Shown one piece after another: positions 1 to 8,219 of a DNA stretch of 64,000 bases. Numbering within the stretch: position 1 is the stretch's first letter; every line of letters begins with the position of its first letter. The translations under genes were made by a program, and so were the position numbers. The notes beneath the pieces were generated by a model that did no database searches, was not told the DNA's origin, and worked only from the letters and a program-made list of their open reading frames with translations. The DNA is from Sphingopyxis sp. YF1 (lineage in GTDB: Bacteria > Pseudomonadota > Alphaproteobacteria > Sphingomonadales > Sphingomonadaceae), in contig NZ_CP033204.1 of NCBI RefSeq assembly GCF_022701295.1, positions 930,001-994,000 on the forward strand, given 5' to 3'.

Positions 1-1958
1 GGTTCTGGGAAACCGACCGCCACGGCCACCTCGTCTATCTTTCGCCGACCGTCGCTGCGAAGCTTGGCCGGACGTCGGGCGAGCTGATCGGCAAGCCTTT
101 CACCGACCTCATCCGCAAGCGCGTCGGCAACGACGAGAGTGAGGAGCGCACGCTCGGCTTCAGCCTGTCCTCGCGCACGCCCTTCAAGGAGCTGACGGTG
201 CAGGCGGCCTTGTCCGACGAGGAACGCTGGTGGTCGATCTCGGGCCATCCGATCAGCAACGAGCTCGGCAATTTCCAGGGCTTTCGCGGCAGTGGCACCG
301 ACCTCACCGAAAAGAAAAAGTCCGAGCGCGAGATCAACCAGCTCGCGCGCTACGACGTCCTCACCGGGCTCGCCAACCGGCTCCACATCACCGACCTGCT
401 CGAACGTGCGCTCAAGGGACACATCGGCCAGCCGCAGCCCTGCGCGCTGCTGCTGATGGACCTCGATCGCTTCAAGGCTGTCAACGACACGCTCGGTCAC
501 CCGGTCGGCGACCAGCTGCTCCGGCAGGTCGCAGGCCGGTTGACGCAGGTCATCGGCGACACGGGGCAGGTCGGGCGCCTCGGCGGCGATGAATTCCAGA
601 TCGTGCTGCCGCAGGTCACTCACCCCGACCGGCTGGGCGCGATCGCCAATGCGATCATCCTCAGCCTTGCGCAGCCCTTTGCGATCGAAGGCGAGCAGGT
701 GCGCATCGGGTCGTCGATCGGCATCGCGGTGTCGGATGGAGCAGGCGTGTCCGCATCGGCGCTCGTGCGCAACGCCGACCTCGCGCTCTATGCGGCCAAG
801 GATGCGGGACGCGGGGTCTATCGTTTCTTCGCCGATGCGATGCACGATCAGGCGAGCGAGCGAAGGGCGATCGAGGATGCCCTGCGCGAAGCGCTGGCAA
901 GGGACGAGCTGAAGCTCGCCTATCAGCCGATCGTCGACGTCGCGAGCGAGCGCATCACGGGGTTCGAGGCGCTGATCCGCTGGCAACGGGGGAACGAGGC
1001 CGTGATCAGCCCGTCGAAGTTCATCCCGGTGGCGGAGGATTCGAACCTGATCGTACCGATCGGCGAATGGATCATCCGCTCGGCCTGCGCGGCGATCGCG
1101 CAGCTGGGGCCGGGGTATCGCGTCGCGGTCAACGTCTCGCCGCGCCAGTTTGCCAACGACAAGCTGCCCGCGACGATCATGAGTGCGGTGTCGGCGGCGG
1201 GCATCCGCCCCGAACAGCTCGAACTGGAGATTACCGAGGGGGTGTTCCTCGACGAAAGTCCCGAGAATCTCGAGATGTTCCAGCGACTGAAGCGCACCGG
1301 CGTGCGGCTCGCGCTCGACGATTTCGGCACCGGCTATTCGGCGCTCGGCTATCTGAAAAAGGCGCCGTTCGACAAGATCAAGATCGACCAGAGCTTCGTG
1401 CGCGGCGCCGCCGATCCGGGTGGCATGAATGCCGCGATCATCTCTTCGATCGTCAGCCTCGCGGCCGCGCTCAGGATGGAGACGACTGCCGAGGGGGTGG
1501 AGACCCACGACGATCTCGAGCTGATCCGCGGTCTGGGGTGCAGTCATGTTCAGGGTTATATCTATGGAAAGCCGATGGATCTTGCCGAAGCAAGGGCGTT
1601 GCTCCGTACGGGTGAGGGGCGCGCCATCGCACAGGGGTACAAGAGCGCGCGCGAGCCGCGCAGCCGGACCTTTCGCGCGATCCACGCCGAAAGCGGCGGA
1701 CATCGCTACGAAGTGATCGTGCGCAATGTGTCGACGCGCGGTGCGCTGATCGAGGGGCTGTGGAACGTGCCCGAAGGGACGGGATTCCGCCTCGAATTCG
1801 CACCCGATCTGGTGCTGGACGCCGAGGCGCGCTGGTCCGAGCAGCACCGCGTCGGCGTCCGCTTTGCTGAAACGGTCGAGATCGCGGCGCTGATCGGCGG
1901 GGTGCCGCCGCCGCGTCCCGGCACGACATTGCCGCAGCGGATCGACCGCGCCGCCTGA
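1..1958 (+). CDS. PAS-GGDEF-EAL-PilZ cyclic-di-GMP signalling protein (5' truncated by window)
   Basis: The reading frame is already open at base 3, so the N-terminus lies outside the window. The visible order is the end of a PAS sensor domain (FWETD at nt 3-17, closing with GSGTDLTE), then a GGDEF diguanylate cyclase domain with an intact GGDEF motif (nt 582-596), then an EAL phosphodiesterase domain (EAL at nt 966-974, later DDFGTGYSAL), then a C-terminal PilZ-like c-di-GMP binding domain (about nt 1660-1910, with RNVSTRGALIEG). No RxxD inhibitory site precedes GGDEF, so product feedback at that site is unlikely. Both catalytic motifs look intact; which activity dominates cannot be told from sequence. 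The PilZ tail after EAL is the less common part of the architecture and could couple c-di-GMP sensing to the enzyme itself. Confidence 0.95.
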   Translation, partial: FWETDRHGHLVYLSPTVAAKLGRTSGELIGKPFTDLIRKRVGNDESEERTLGFSLSSRTPFKELTVQAALSDEERWWSISGHPISNELGNFQGFRGSGTDLTEKKKSEREINQLARYDVLTGLANRLHITDLLERALKGHIGQPQPCALLLMDLDRFKAVNDTLGHPVGDQLLRQVAGRLTQVIGDTGQVGRLGGDEFQIVLPQVTHPDRLGAIANAIILSLAQPFAIEGEQVRIGSSIGIAVSDGAGVSASALVRNADLALYAAKDAGRGVYRFFADAMHDQASERRAIEDALREALARDELKLAYQPIVDVASERITGFEALIRWQRGNEAVISPSKFIPVAEDSNLIVPIGEWIIRSACAAIAQLGPGYRVAVNVSPRQFANDKLPATIMSAVSAAGIRPEQLELEITEGVFLDESPENLEMFQRLKRTGVRLALDDFGTGYSALGYLKKAPFDKIKIDQSFVRGAADPGGMNAAIISSIVSLAAALRMETTAEGVETHDDLELIRGLGCSHVQGYIYGKPMDLAEARALLRTGEGRAIAQGYKSAREPRSRTFRAIHAESGGHRYEVIVRNVSTRGALIEGLWNVPEGTGFRLEFAPDLVLDAEARWSEQHRVGVRFAETVEIAALIGGVPPPRPGTTLPQRIDRAA

Positions 1959-2009
1959 CGATTCCTCCTCGTTCCAAACCCGTTGGGCCTCGTCCTTCGC
2001 CGCCGAAAG

Positions 2010-3281
2010 CTAATCGGCGATGCGGCCGCGCGCCATCACCCAGTCGACCTTTTCAAGCGTCGTGACATCGCTCAGCGGATCGCCCGCCACGGCGATCATG
2101 TCGGCCGACATGCCGGGTGCGATGCGCCCGATCTCGTTTTCCATCGACAGCGCGCGCGCCGCCACGGTGGTCGCGGCAGCGACGGCTTCACGTGGGGTCA
2201 GGCCGTTCTTGACGAGCAGCGCAAATTCCCCTCCATTGCGGCCGTGCTCGAACACTCCGGCGTCCGTGCCGAAGGCGACGGGGACGCCGAGCGCCTTTGC
2301 CTTGCCGACCGCCTGGCCGACGATGCCCATTGTCATGCGGACCTTTTCCTCGACCGTCGGGGTATAGATGCCCTTGCCGAGGCGCTCGCGAACGCCCTCG
2401 AATGCCATCAGCGTCGGGACGAGATAGGTGCCCTTGGCCTTCATCACCTTGAGCGCCGCGTCGTCGGCAAAGGTGCCATGATCGATCGTGTCGATCCCTG
2501 CCGCGGCTGCATCCTCGATTCCGCGCGCGCCGTGGGCGTGTGCCATCACCTTGAGTCCGAGCGAATGCGCGGTGGTCGCGATGCTTTCGAGTTCGGGCTT
2601 GCTGAAATGGCCGCCGAGCCCGCGACCCTGCTGCGATAGGACCCCGCCGGTTGCGGTGATCTTGATGATGTCGGCGCCGGCGCGCGAGGCCTTGCGCACC
2701 TTTTCGGCGCATTCGACCGGTCCGGTGCAGGTATAGCCTTGATCGAGCACGTCGTGGACGTCCTCGCGAAAGCCGGTGACGTCGCCGTGCCCGCCGACGA
2801 TCGACAGTGCCGGGCCCGCGGCGATGATGCGCGGTCCTTCGATGAAGCCGGCGGTGGTGCCGCGGCGCAGCGAGAAGGCACTATATTGCGCCGATCCTGC
2901 CTCGCGCACGGTGGTGAAGCCCGCGCGCAGCGTGATCGCGGCGTTTTTGACGCCGACGACGACACCCCATTCGTCGGGGTCGACCGCTTCGCTGCGGAAA
3001 TCGCCCCCGGGATCGCCGGTCAGATGGACGTGGAGGTCGATCAGCCCGGGGAGCAGTGTCCTGTCGCCGAGGTCGACGACCTCGGTGCCCGCGGGCGCTG
3101 GCGTCCGGCCTGCGTCGATCGAGACGATGCGGTCGTCGGTGACGGTCACGGTCGAGGCGCCGAGCGCCGGCTTGTCGGGATCGACGATCACGCGGCCGGC
3201 GTAGATGACGGTGGTCTTGGCATCGGCCTCGCTGCCAAGCAGCGCCAGCGTCGCCGCGGCGGCCAGTCCCAGTTTGCGCAT
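2010..3281 (-). CDS. Exported amidohydrolase family protein (imidazolonepropionase/Xaa-Pro dipeptidase-like)
   Basis: A 423-residue metal-dependent amidohydrolase. Residues 1-21 form a signal peptide (MRKLGLAAAATLALLGSEADA), so it probably acts in the periplasm. Metal-site motifs are complete: HVH at 84-86 (DLHVHLTGD), the lysine that is carbamylated in the family at about 207 (IIKITATGG), HAH at 248-250, H268 (TIDHG) and D340 (GTDAG). Members hydrolyse dipeptides, hydantoins or other cyclic amides; the substrate cannot be read from the sequence. It follows the RcnB gene on the same strand, but a strong terminator lies between them, so it probably has its own promoter. It converges on the c-di-GMP gene with a 51-bp gap. 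Confidence 0.88.
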   Translation of the reverse strand: MRKLGLAAAATLALLGSEADAKTTVIYAGRVIVDPDKPALGASTVTVTDDRIVSIDAGRTPAPAGTEVVDLGDRTLLPGLIDLHVHLTGDPGGDFRSEAVDPDEWGVVVGVKNAAITLRAGFTTVREAGSAQYSAFSLRRGTTAGFIEGPRIIAAGPALSIVGGHGDVTGFREDVHDVLDQGYTCTGPVECAEKVRKASRAGADIIKITATGGVLSQQGRGLGGHFSKPELESIATTAHSLGLKVMAHAHGARGIEDAAAAGIDTIDHGTFADDAALKVMKAKGTYLVPTLMAFEGVRERLGKGIYTPTVEEKVRMTMGIVGQAVGKAKALGVPVAFGTDAGVFEHGRNGGEFALLVKNGLTPREAVAAATTVAARALSMENEIGRIAPGMSADMIAVAGDPLSDVTTLEKVDWVMARGRIAD

Positions 3282-3340
3282 GGAATTCTCCCCTGTCTTG
3301 TCGCGCCATGGTGGCGCGGCACGCGGGGGAGGGCAAGCGC

Positions 3341-3370
3341 ATAAAAAGAGGGGCCGGCGAACCGGCCCCT
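3341..3370 (-). terminator. Intrinsic terminator of the RcnB-family gene
   Basis: On the minus strand there is a perfect 8-bp stem (3350-3357 with 3362-3369, GGGGCCGG/CCGGCCCC) closed by a TTCG tetraloop. It is followed by a run of five T residues (complement of 3343-3347). It sits 30-60 bp after the stop of the 3400-4308 gene and in front of the amidohydrolase gene. Confidence 0.85.
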
Positions 3371-3399
3371 TCAGTTTGTCGTCTGGTAACCGAAAGGAA

Positions 3400-4308
3400 T
3401 TACCAGAAGAAATCGTAGATCACGTCGACCACCTGGCCCGAGTAGACGTCGACCAGCAGGGCGTCGTCATAGTAGCGGATCCAGCGGTAGTTGCCGTAGG
3501 CCGGCGGCAGGCGATAGTACCAGGGGTCGTTGATCCAGTAACGCTGGCCATAGTAGAGCGAGCCGAGCGTGAAGCCGATGCTGAAGCGCGAATAGCCACG
3601 GCCGCGATAGGGGTTGTAATAGCGCGGCAGGCGGTAATAGCTGTGATTCCGGTCGCGGTAATTGCGCCAGTCATAGCGGCGATCGCTGCGCCAGTCGCGG
3701 TTCCAGTGATTGCCGCGGTTGTTGTCGCGATAGCGGCGATCGACATAGCCATTGCGATCGCGGTCCCAGCGGCGGTCGACGCGGTTGTCGTTGTTGCGAT
3801 CCCAGCGTCGGTCGAGGTTGCCGTTGCGGTTACGGTCATAGCGGCGATCGACCTGACCGTTGCGGTTGCGGTCCCATTGGCGATCGACCTGACCGTTGCG
3901 GTTGCGATCCCATTGGCGGTCGACCCGGCCGTCGCGGTTGCGATCATAGGTGCGGTTGCGGTCGCGCTGCCACTGCTGGCGTTGCGCCTGCTGACGCTGG
4001 ACCTCGCCGCTGCGGTCGCGGCGCACCTGCGGCGCGGCGCGGTCACGATTGCCGGACCAGTCGCGGCGCGGTTGCTGCTGGCCTTGCTGGCGTTGCACCT
4101 GCGGTCGCTCGGTGCGCGGCTGGCGCTGCGCGCGCGGTTCGCCGCCGCGGTTGCTGCGGTCGGCGTTGGGGCCGCGATTGCCGCGATCCCCGCGGTCACC
4201 GCGTTGGGCATATTGCTGGCCTTCGCGCGCTTGTGCGAGCACCGGCGTGATCGGGGTCAGCATCGTCGCGGCGATCAGCAGCCCTCCGATAATCTTCTTC
4301 ATCGTCAT
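3400..4308 (-). CDS. RcnB-family periplasmic protein with EF-hand-like tandem repeats
   Basis: A 302-residue exported protein. The signal peptide is about residues 1-26 (KKIIGGLLIAATMLTPITPV, cleavage near LAQA). Then come a Gln/Arg-rich low-complexity part (30-120), six tandem 12-residue repeats of the form WDRNRNGQVDRQ (121-192), and a C-terminal RcnB-like domain (about 225-302, SIGFTLGSLYYGQRYW to VDVIYDFFW). RcnB in E. coli is a periplasmic protein of Ni/Co homeostasis. The repeats carry D-x-N-x-N/D-G-x-V-D, close to a calcium-binding EF-hand loop, so metal binding is plausible but inferred. The gene is followed by its own terminator. The first ATG pair (MTMKK) leaves the start ambiguous by two codons. 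Confidence 0.82.
   Translation of the reverse strand: MTMKKIIGGLLIAATMLTPITPVLAQAREGQQYAQRGDRGDRGNRGPNADRSNRGGEPRAQRQPRTERPQVQRQQGQQQPRRDWSGNRDRAAPQVRRDRSGEVQRQQAQRQQWQRDRNRTYDRNRDGRVDRQWDRNRNGQVDRQWDRNRNGQVDRRYDRNRNGNLDRRWDRNNDNRVDRRWDRDRNGYVDRRYRDNNRGNHWNRDWRSDRRYDWRNYRDRNHSYYRLPRYYNPYRGRGYSRFSIGFTLGSLYYGQRYWINDPWYYRLPPAYGNYRWIRYYDDALLVDVYSGQVVDVIYDFFW
3733..3948 (-). repeat. Six 36-bp in-frame tandem repeats encoding EF-hand-like loops
   Basis: Six consecutive 12-codon units (residues 121-192 of the RcnB-like protein) share the pattern [Y/W]DRNR[D/N]GxVDR[Q/R]. Asp/Asn fall at loop positions 1, 3, 5 and 9 and Gly at position 6, as in calcium-binding loops. The DNA repeat is imperfect, so the units have diverged while keeping the amino-acid pattern. 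Confidence 0.85.
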
Positions 4309-4436
4309 TCTCCGAACACGGGTCCCATGGGCGGCGGGCGGCCGACCGGGAAGATGAAGGGAAAATTACCGCGGACAAGATGAGTCACCGCTGAACCGCG
4401 ATGTTGCCTGCGGTTCAGCTAGATGAACGGCAATGG

Positions 4437-4982
4437 TCAGCGTTCCGGGGGGGCGCGCATCGCAGGCACGGCGCCGGCGGCATCCTGCGGACGGATACCC
4501 GGTGGCGGCGCGGCGGCGATCCGCTCTTCTCCGCGCAGGACGCGCCCGGCGCGCCTGATCGCGCCGCGAATACGCGGATAGGTGCCGCAGCGGCAGATGT
4601 TCGTCATCGCCGCGTCGATCTCGGCATCGCTGGGGCTGCTGTTGGTGCGCAGCAGGGCGGCGGCGGCCATGATCATACCCGATTGGCAGAAGCCGCATTG
4701 CGGCACCTGTTCGGCCACCCACGCCTGCTGCACCGGGTGGCTGCGGTCGCGGGCAAGGCCTTCGATCGTCGTGACGAAACGTCCCTCGCACTCGGCGATG
4801 GTGACGAGGCAACTTCGGATCGCCTCGCCGTCGATGTCGACGGTGCAGGCGCCGCATTCGCCGGTGCCGCAGCCATATTTGGTGCCGGTCAGGTTCGACG
4901 CATCGCGCAGCGCCCACAGCAGGGGCGTTTCGGGGTCCATGCGATATTCGACCGGGCGGTCGTTGACCGAAAAGCGCGTCAT
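4437..4982 (-). CDS. (2Fe-2S)-binding small subunit of a xanthine dehydrogenase-family oxidoreductase (isoquinoline 1-oxidoreductase alpha-like)
   Basis: A 181-residue protein with both [2Fe-2S] clusters of the family: the plant-ferredoxin type (C38, C43, C46, C58; YGCGTGECGACTV) and the alpha-helical type (C96, C99, C130, C132; QCGFCQSG and CRCGTYPRI). Such subunits pass electrons from a molybdopterin large subunit to an acceptor. The tail after residue 140 is about 30 residues longer than usual. No molybdopterin subunit lies next to it: the neighbours are an RcnB-like gene and an aldolase-like gene. It either partners a subunit encoded elsewhere or is a remnant. The start ATG is at 4980-4982. 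Confidence 0.88.
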   Translation of the reverse strand: MTRFSVNDRPVEYRMDPETPLLWALRDASNLTGTKYGCGTGECGACTVDIDGEAIRSCLVTIAECEGRFVTTIEGLARDRSHPVQQAWVAEQVPQCGFCQSGMIMAAAALLRTNSSPSDAEIDAAMTNICRCGTYPRIRGAIRRAGRVLRGEERIAAAPPPGIRPQDAAGAVPAMRAPPER

Positions 4983-5036
4983 GCAGCCGCTCTAGTCGAA
5001 GGTCGATGCAAAAGCACGCGTCTCCTCTTCCACCGG

Positions 5037-5120
5037 GTCACGGCGAGCGAAGCGACGCGATCGAAGGCCCCCGGGCGTTGCGCCGCTCCGGATTGCTTCG
5101 TCGGCTGCGCTCGCAGTGAC
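5037..5120. repeat. REP-like imperfect palindromic intergenic element
   Basis: An imperfect inverted repeat of about 21 bases (5037-5057, GTCACGGCGAGCGAAGCGACG, against 5099-5120) surrounds a G/C-rich core. One arm, read on the minus strand, is the CACTGCGAGCGCAGC-type motif followed by a GACGAAGCAATCC-like stretch that I recognise as common between genes in sphingomonads. It lies between two co-directional minus-strand genes and may act as an mRNA-stabilising hairpin. Confidence 0.6.
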
Positions 5121-5132
5121 GCGGTGAAGATT

Positions 5133-5900
5133 TCAATCGCGCCAGCTCGTGTCGATCTTGTCGACCTTGCGTACCATCGCGTCGAATTCGGCCTTGCCCG
5201 ACTGACGCCCAGGGATTTGCGCCATATAGAGGTCGCGCTGGTGGACCTTGACCACGTCGTCGCTGATCAGGATCGGCTTTCCCATGCTCATCGTCGCGAG
5301 CTGAATCTCGCACGCGCGCTGTAGCGCCCAATATTTGATGAAGGCGTCGGTCAGCGACTTGCCCATCACGACGGGGCCATGGTTGCGCAGCATCAGGATG
5401 CGTTTGTCACCCAGATGCTCGACGAGCCGCACCCCTTCTTCCTCGCGCACCGTGATGCCTTCGAAGTCATGATAGGCGAGCTGGCCCATGAAGTTGCAGG
5501 CATAGAAGTTCGTCGGCTGCAACCCACCCTCGAGCCCGCACACCGCCATCGTCGCGGTGGTGTGGGTGTGAATGATCGCATGCGCGTCGGGCAGGACGCG
5601 GTGGAACAGGCTGTGCTGGACGAAGCCCGCCTTGTTGACGTGCCAGGGATTGTCCTCGTCCAGCTTGTTCCCGTCGATGTCGATCTTGATCAGGCTCGAC
5701 GCGGTGACTTCGCTGAAATGCATGCCATAGGGATTGATCAGAAAGGCGCCTTCCTGATCCTCCAGCTTCACCGTGATATGGTTGAAGATCATCTCGTCCC
5801 AGCCCATCATCGCAAAGATGCGGTAACACGCGGCGAGTTCCTGCCGTGCGGTCCATTCGGCTTCGCTATATTTGCTGTTGCGCTTGAGCTGAGTCGCCAT
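5133..5900 (-). CDS. Class II aldolase/adducin family protein
   Basis: A 255-residue protein of the zinc-dependent class II aldolase (fuculose-1-phosphate aldolase/adducin) fold. Zinc ligands are visible as H111 and H113 (IIHTHTTAT) and H174 (RNHGPVVMG). The N-terminal part (ACYRIFAMMGWDEMIFNHIT) is typical of family members often annotated as decarboxylases or hypothetical aldolases. There is no sugar pathway nearby, so the substrate is unknown. It lies upstream of the orphan 2Fe-2S gene on the same strand, separated by the REP-like element. The start MATQLKR fits the family N-terminus. Confidence 0.85.
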   Translation of the reverse strand: MATQLKRNSKYSEAEWTARQELAACYRIFAMMGWDEMIFNHITVKLEDQEGAFLINPYGMHFSEVTASSLIKIDIDGNKLDEDNPWHVNKAGFVQHSLFHRVLPDAHAIIHTHTTATMAVCGLEGGLQPTNFYACNFMGQLAYHDFEGITVREEEGVRLVEHLGDKRILMLRNHGPVVMGKSLTDAFIKYWALQRACEIQLATMSMGKPILISDDVVKVHQRDLYMAQIPGRQSGKAEFDAMVRKVDKIDTSWRD

Positions 5901-6233
5901 CGCCTGATCCTCTGTCCATGGTCTGTCGGTTTCGTTCCGCTACCTATGCCACAGTCGCGGGGGCTGGCACAATCCCGCTGCGCACGGCGGGTCACGCGCG
6001 ACGAATTGGTCGAGAATGTCGATAAAGCGTTGACGTGCGGGACGTTAGCGGCCACCATCGAATCAGGGTCGAAGCTGCGGGATCACATCATTTGTCCGAA
6101 CAGAGGCAAAGTGGTCCGCCGACATGCGTCTGTGCGTGGTCCGACCCGGCCATTCTCGCCATATCGGTAATGCGGCGCATCGGATTTCACGGTGCAGCCC
6201 TCTTGCTGCCCGTGTTTATGGGGAGTGTGGGAA
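5901..6233. other. Divergent intergenic region, no gene seen
   Basis: 333 bases separate the aldolase-like gene (minus) from the autotransporter gene (plus) and must hold both promoters. I see a short CCCGC/GCGGG hairpin near 5970-5990 and no convincing coding frame or tandem operator. The autotransporter ribosome-binding site (GGGGAG, just before 6234) closes it. Confidence 0.5.
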
Positions 6234-8156
6234 ATGCGTTATATGGTAAAACTGTCCGCGTCGGCGATGGCGCTGGCGGCCTATGCGGCTTTCGCGGCGG
6301 CGCCCGCGCAGGCGGCCGAATGTTTGCTCGATACCGACGGCGACGGCGTCGCCTCGGCGGGTGATACCGACGGCGGGGCGTCATCCAGCAACAATACGCA
6401 GCTGGCCTGCGGCGTGAATGCGTCGGTCACCGGCAACGGTTCGACCGCCGTGGGTTCGAACGCATCGGCGACGAACACCGGTTCGACCGCGGTCGGTCAG
6501 AACGCGACCGCCGACAATCGCAGCACTGCGGTTGGCCGCAACACGACCGCGACCGGCCAGACCAGCGTCGCGATCGGCAGCGGTGCATCGGCGACGGACG
6601 AAGATGCTGTCGCGATCGGCGATCTCGCCCAAGCGACGGGCTTTCACTCGACCGCCGTTGGCGGGGAATCGGCGGCTTCGGGCCGCGGCGCGCAGGCGTT
6701 CGGCTGGCAGTCGGCCGCCTCGGGCGATTTCAGCGTTGCGACGGGGCGTCAGGCGGTGGCGTCGGGAACGCGCGCAGTCGCAGTGGGTGACAATGCGCAG
6801 GCCACCGGTCAGGACGACACCGCAACCGGCGCCGGCGCCGTGGCCTCGGGGTCGTTCAGCGTCGCCAACGGCAGCAGCGCGCAGGCGACCGGTCTCGCGT
6901 CCACCGCGGTCGGTTCCTTCTCGACTGCGTCGGGTGCGTTCTCGAGTGCGGTCGGCGAACTCGCCTCGGCGACCGGCGACCTGTCGACGGCCGTCGGCTC
7001 GAACTCCTCGGCTTCGGGGACGGAAGCGATCGCCGTTGGCGTGAGCGCCAATGCGAGCGGCGCCGGCGCCTCGGCGATCGGAACGGGCGCGCAGGCAACG
7101 GATGAGGATGCCACTGCTTTCGGCCAGTTCGCCAATGCCTCGGGCTTCCATTCGACCGCCGTCGGCGCCGAATCGGTGGCTTCGGGCCGTGGTGCGCAGG
7201 CGTTCGGCTGGCAGGCTTCGGCTACCGGCGCGCTGAGCGTGGCGTCGGGGCATCAGGCGAGCGCGTCGGGCGATAACAGCTCGGCGTTCGGCAAAAGCGC
7301 GAGCGCGTCGGGTCTGACCTCGACCGCGATCGGCAATTTCGCCGTCGCGTCGGATGAGGACGCCGTCGCCGTCGGCGACAATGCGGTTGCCTCGGGCTTC
7401 CACTCGACCGCCGTCGGCGGCGAATCGGTGGCCTCGGGCCGCGGTGCGCAGGCCTTCGGCTGGCAGGCGGTCGCCTCGGGCAACCTCAGCCTTGCCGCCG
7501 GTCATCAGGCGAATGCCGCCGGCGTCAACGCGACGGCGGTCGGCAAGAATGCCAATGCAGCGTTCGACAATTCGACCGCGCTTGGTTTCGGAGCCACCGC
7601 GACCGCGGCGAACCAGGTCGCACTCGGCGGCGCGGGCAGCGCGGTTCGCGTCGGCGACATCGCCGCCAGCACCGCCGCGCAGACCGGCGCGACCGATGTG
7701 ATGACCGTCGATGCCAACGGCGTCGTCGGCCGCGACCCGACGGTGCGGACCGCCATTGCGGCGAACACTGCGGGCGTTGCCGCCAACAGCGCCGCCATCA
7801 CGGCGATCCAGGGGGTCAACGCGACGCAGAACGCCAATATCGCTGCGCTGCAGACGCTGACCGCGACGCACACCAGCCAGATTGGCACGCTGTTCGCGCA
7901 GTCGGACGAGAACCGCCGCCAGGCGCGCCTCGCCAACGAAGGCGTCGCGCTGGCGCTGTCGATGGAAACCCCGGCGCTGCCCGCCGACGCCAAGTTCGGC
8001 ATGTCGGGCGGTATCGGTTATTATAACGACCGGACCGCGGGCTCGATCGCGATGACCGCGCGCATCAGCGAGAAGGCGACCTTCTCGGCCGGTGTCGGCG
8101 CGGGCTTCGACTCGGGCGAGATCGGCGCACGCGGCGGCTTCCAGGTCGTCTGGTAA
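6234..8156 (+). CDS. YadA-type trimeric autotransporter adhesin
   Basis: About 640 residues. The chosen ATG (6234, MRYMVKLSASAM) follows GGGGAG and starts a normal signal peptide ending APAQA; an upstream in-frame ATG at 6192 would add an unlikely Cys-rich leader. After it come a DTDGDG acidic loop that could bind calcium, then about 430 residues of 14-residue Hep/Hag head repeats (STAVG.N..A.G), a short stalk with VGRDPTVRTAIAANTAG and coiled-coil features, and a C-terminal YadA anchor of about 70 residues (GMSGGIGYYNDRTAGSIAM to GFQVVW, aromatic last residue). Trimers form an outer-membrane barrel and project a left-handed beta-roll head used for adhesion or autoagglutination. A terminator follows directly. 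Confidence 0.93.
   Translation: MRYMVKLSASAMALAAYAAFAAAPAQAAECLLDTDGDGVASAGDTDGGASSSNNTQLACGVNASVTGNGSTAVGSNASATNTGSTAVGQNATADNRSTAVGRNTTATGQTSVAIGSGASATDEDAVAIGDLAQATGFHSTAVGGESAASGRGAQAFGWQSAASGDFSVATGRQAVASGTRAVAVGDNAQATGQDDTATGAGAVASGSFSVANGSSAQATGLASTAVGSFSTASGAFSSAVGELASATGDLSTAVGSNSSASGTEAIAVGVSANASGAGASAIGTGAQATDEDATAFGQFANASGFHSTAVGAESVASGRGAQAFGWQASATGALSVASGHQASASGDNSSAFGKSASASGLTSTAIGNFAVASDEDAVAVGDNAVASGFHSTAVGGESVASGRGAQAFGWQAVASGNLSLAAGHQANAAGVNATAVGKNANAAFDNSTALGFGATATAANQVALGGAGSAVRVGDIAASTAAQTGATDVMTVDANGVVGRDPTVRTAIAANTAGVAANSAAITAIQGVNATQNANIAALQTLTATHTSQIGTLFAQSDENRRQARLANEGVALALSMETPALPADAKFGMSGGIGYYNDRTAGSIAMTARISEKATFSAGVGAGFDSGEIGARGGFQVVW
6599..7466 (+). repeat. 252-bp higher-order repeat within the adhesin head
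   Basis: A block containing GFHSTAVGxES and ASGRGAQAFGWQ occurs with its core at 6641, 7145 and 7397. The spacings are exactly 504 and 252 bases. 252 bases equal six 14-residue Hep/Hag repeats. Each copy is preceded by a D-E-D-A turn (TDEDAVAIG, TDEDATAFG, SDEDAVAVG). The unit between the first and second copies has lost the motif. This is the signature of segmental duplication of a six-repeat module. Confidence 0.85.
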
Positions 8157-8171
8157 GCCACGAATGAAGAC

Positions 8172-8207
8172 GGGCGATGCTCCTTGCCAAGGGAGCATCG
8201 CCCTTTC
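8172..8207 (+). terminator. Intrinsic terminator after the autotransporter gene
   Basis: A perfect 12-bp stem (8172-8183, GGGCGATGCTCC, with 8192-8203), an 8-base loop and a short T-run begin 15 bases after the adhesin stop codon. It covers a possible TTG start at 8184 of the next gene, which argues for a later start there. Confidence 0.85.
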
Positions 8208-8219
8208 ATGATGGAATTT

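Noticed and set aside
3733..3948. 36-bp direct repeats of CRISPR-like length
   Set aside because: They are contiguous without spacers and in frame with the RcnB-like protein; no cas genes nearby.
8184..8219. TTG start giving a longer exported hypothetical protein
   Set aside because: The codon lies inside the loop of the adhesin terminator and would add a polar leader before the signal peptide.
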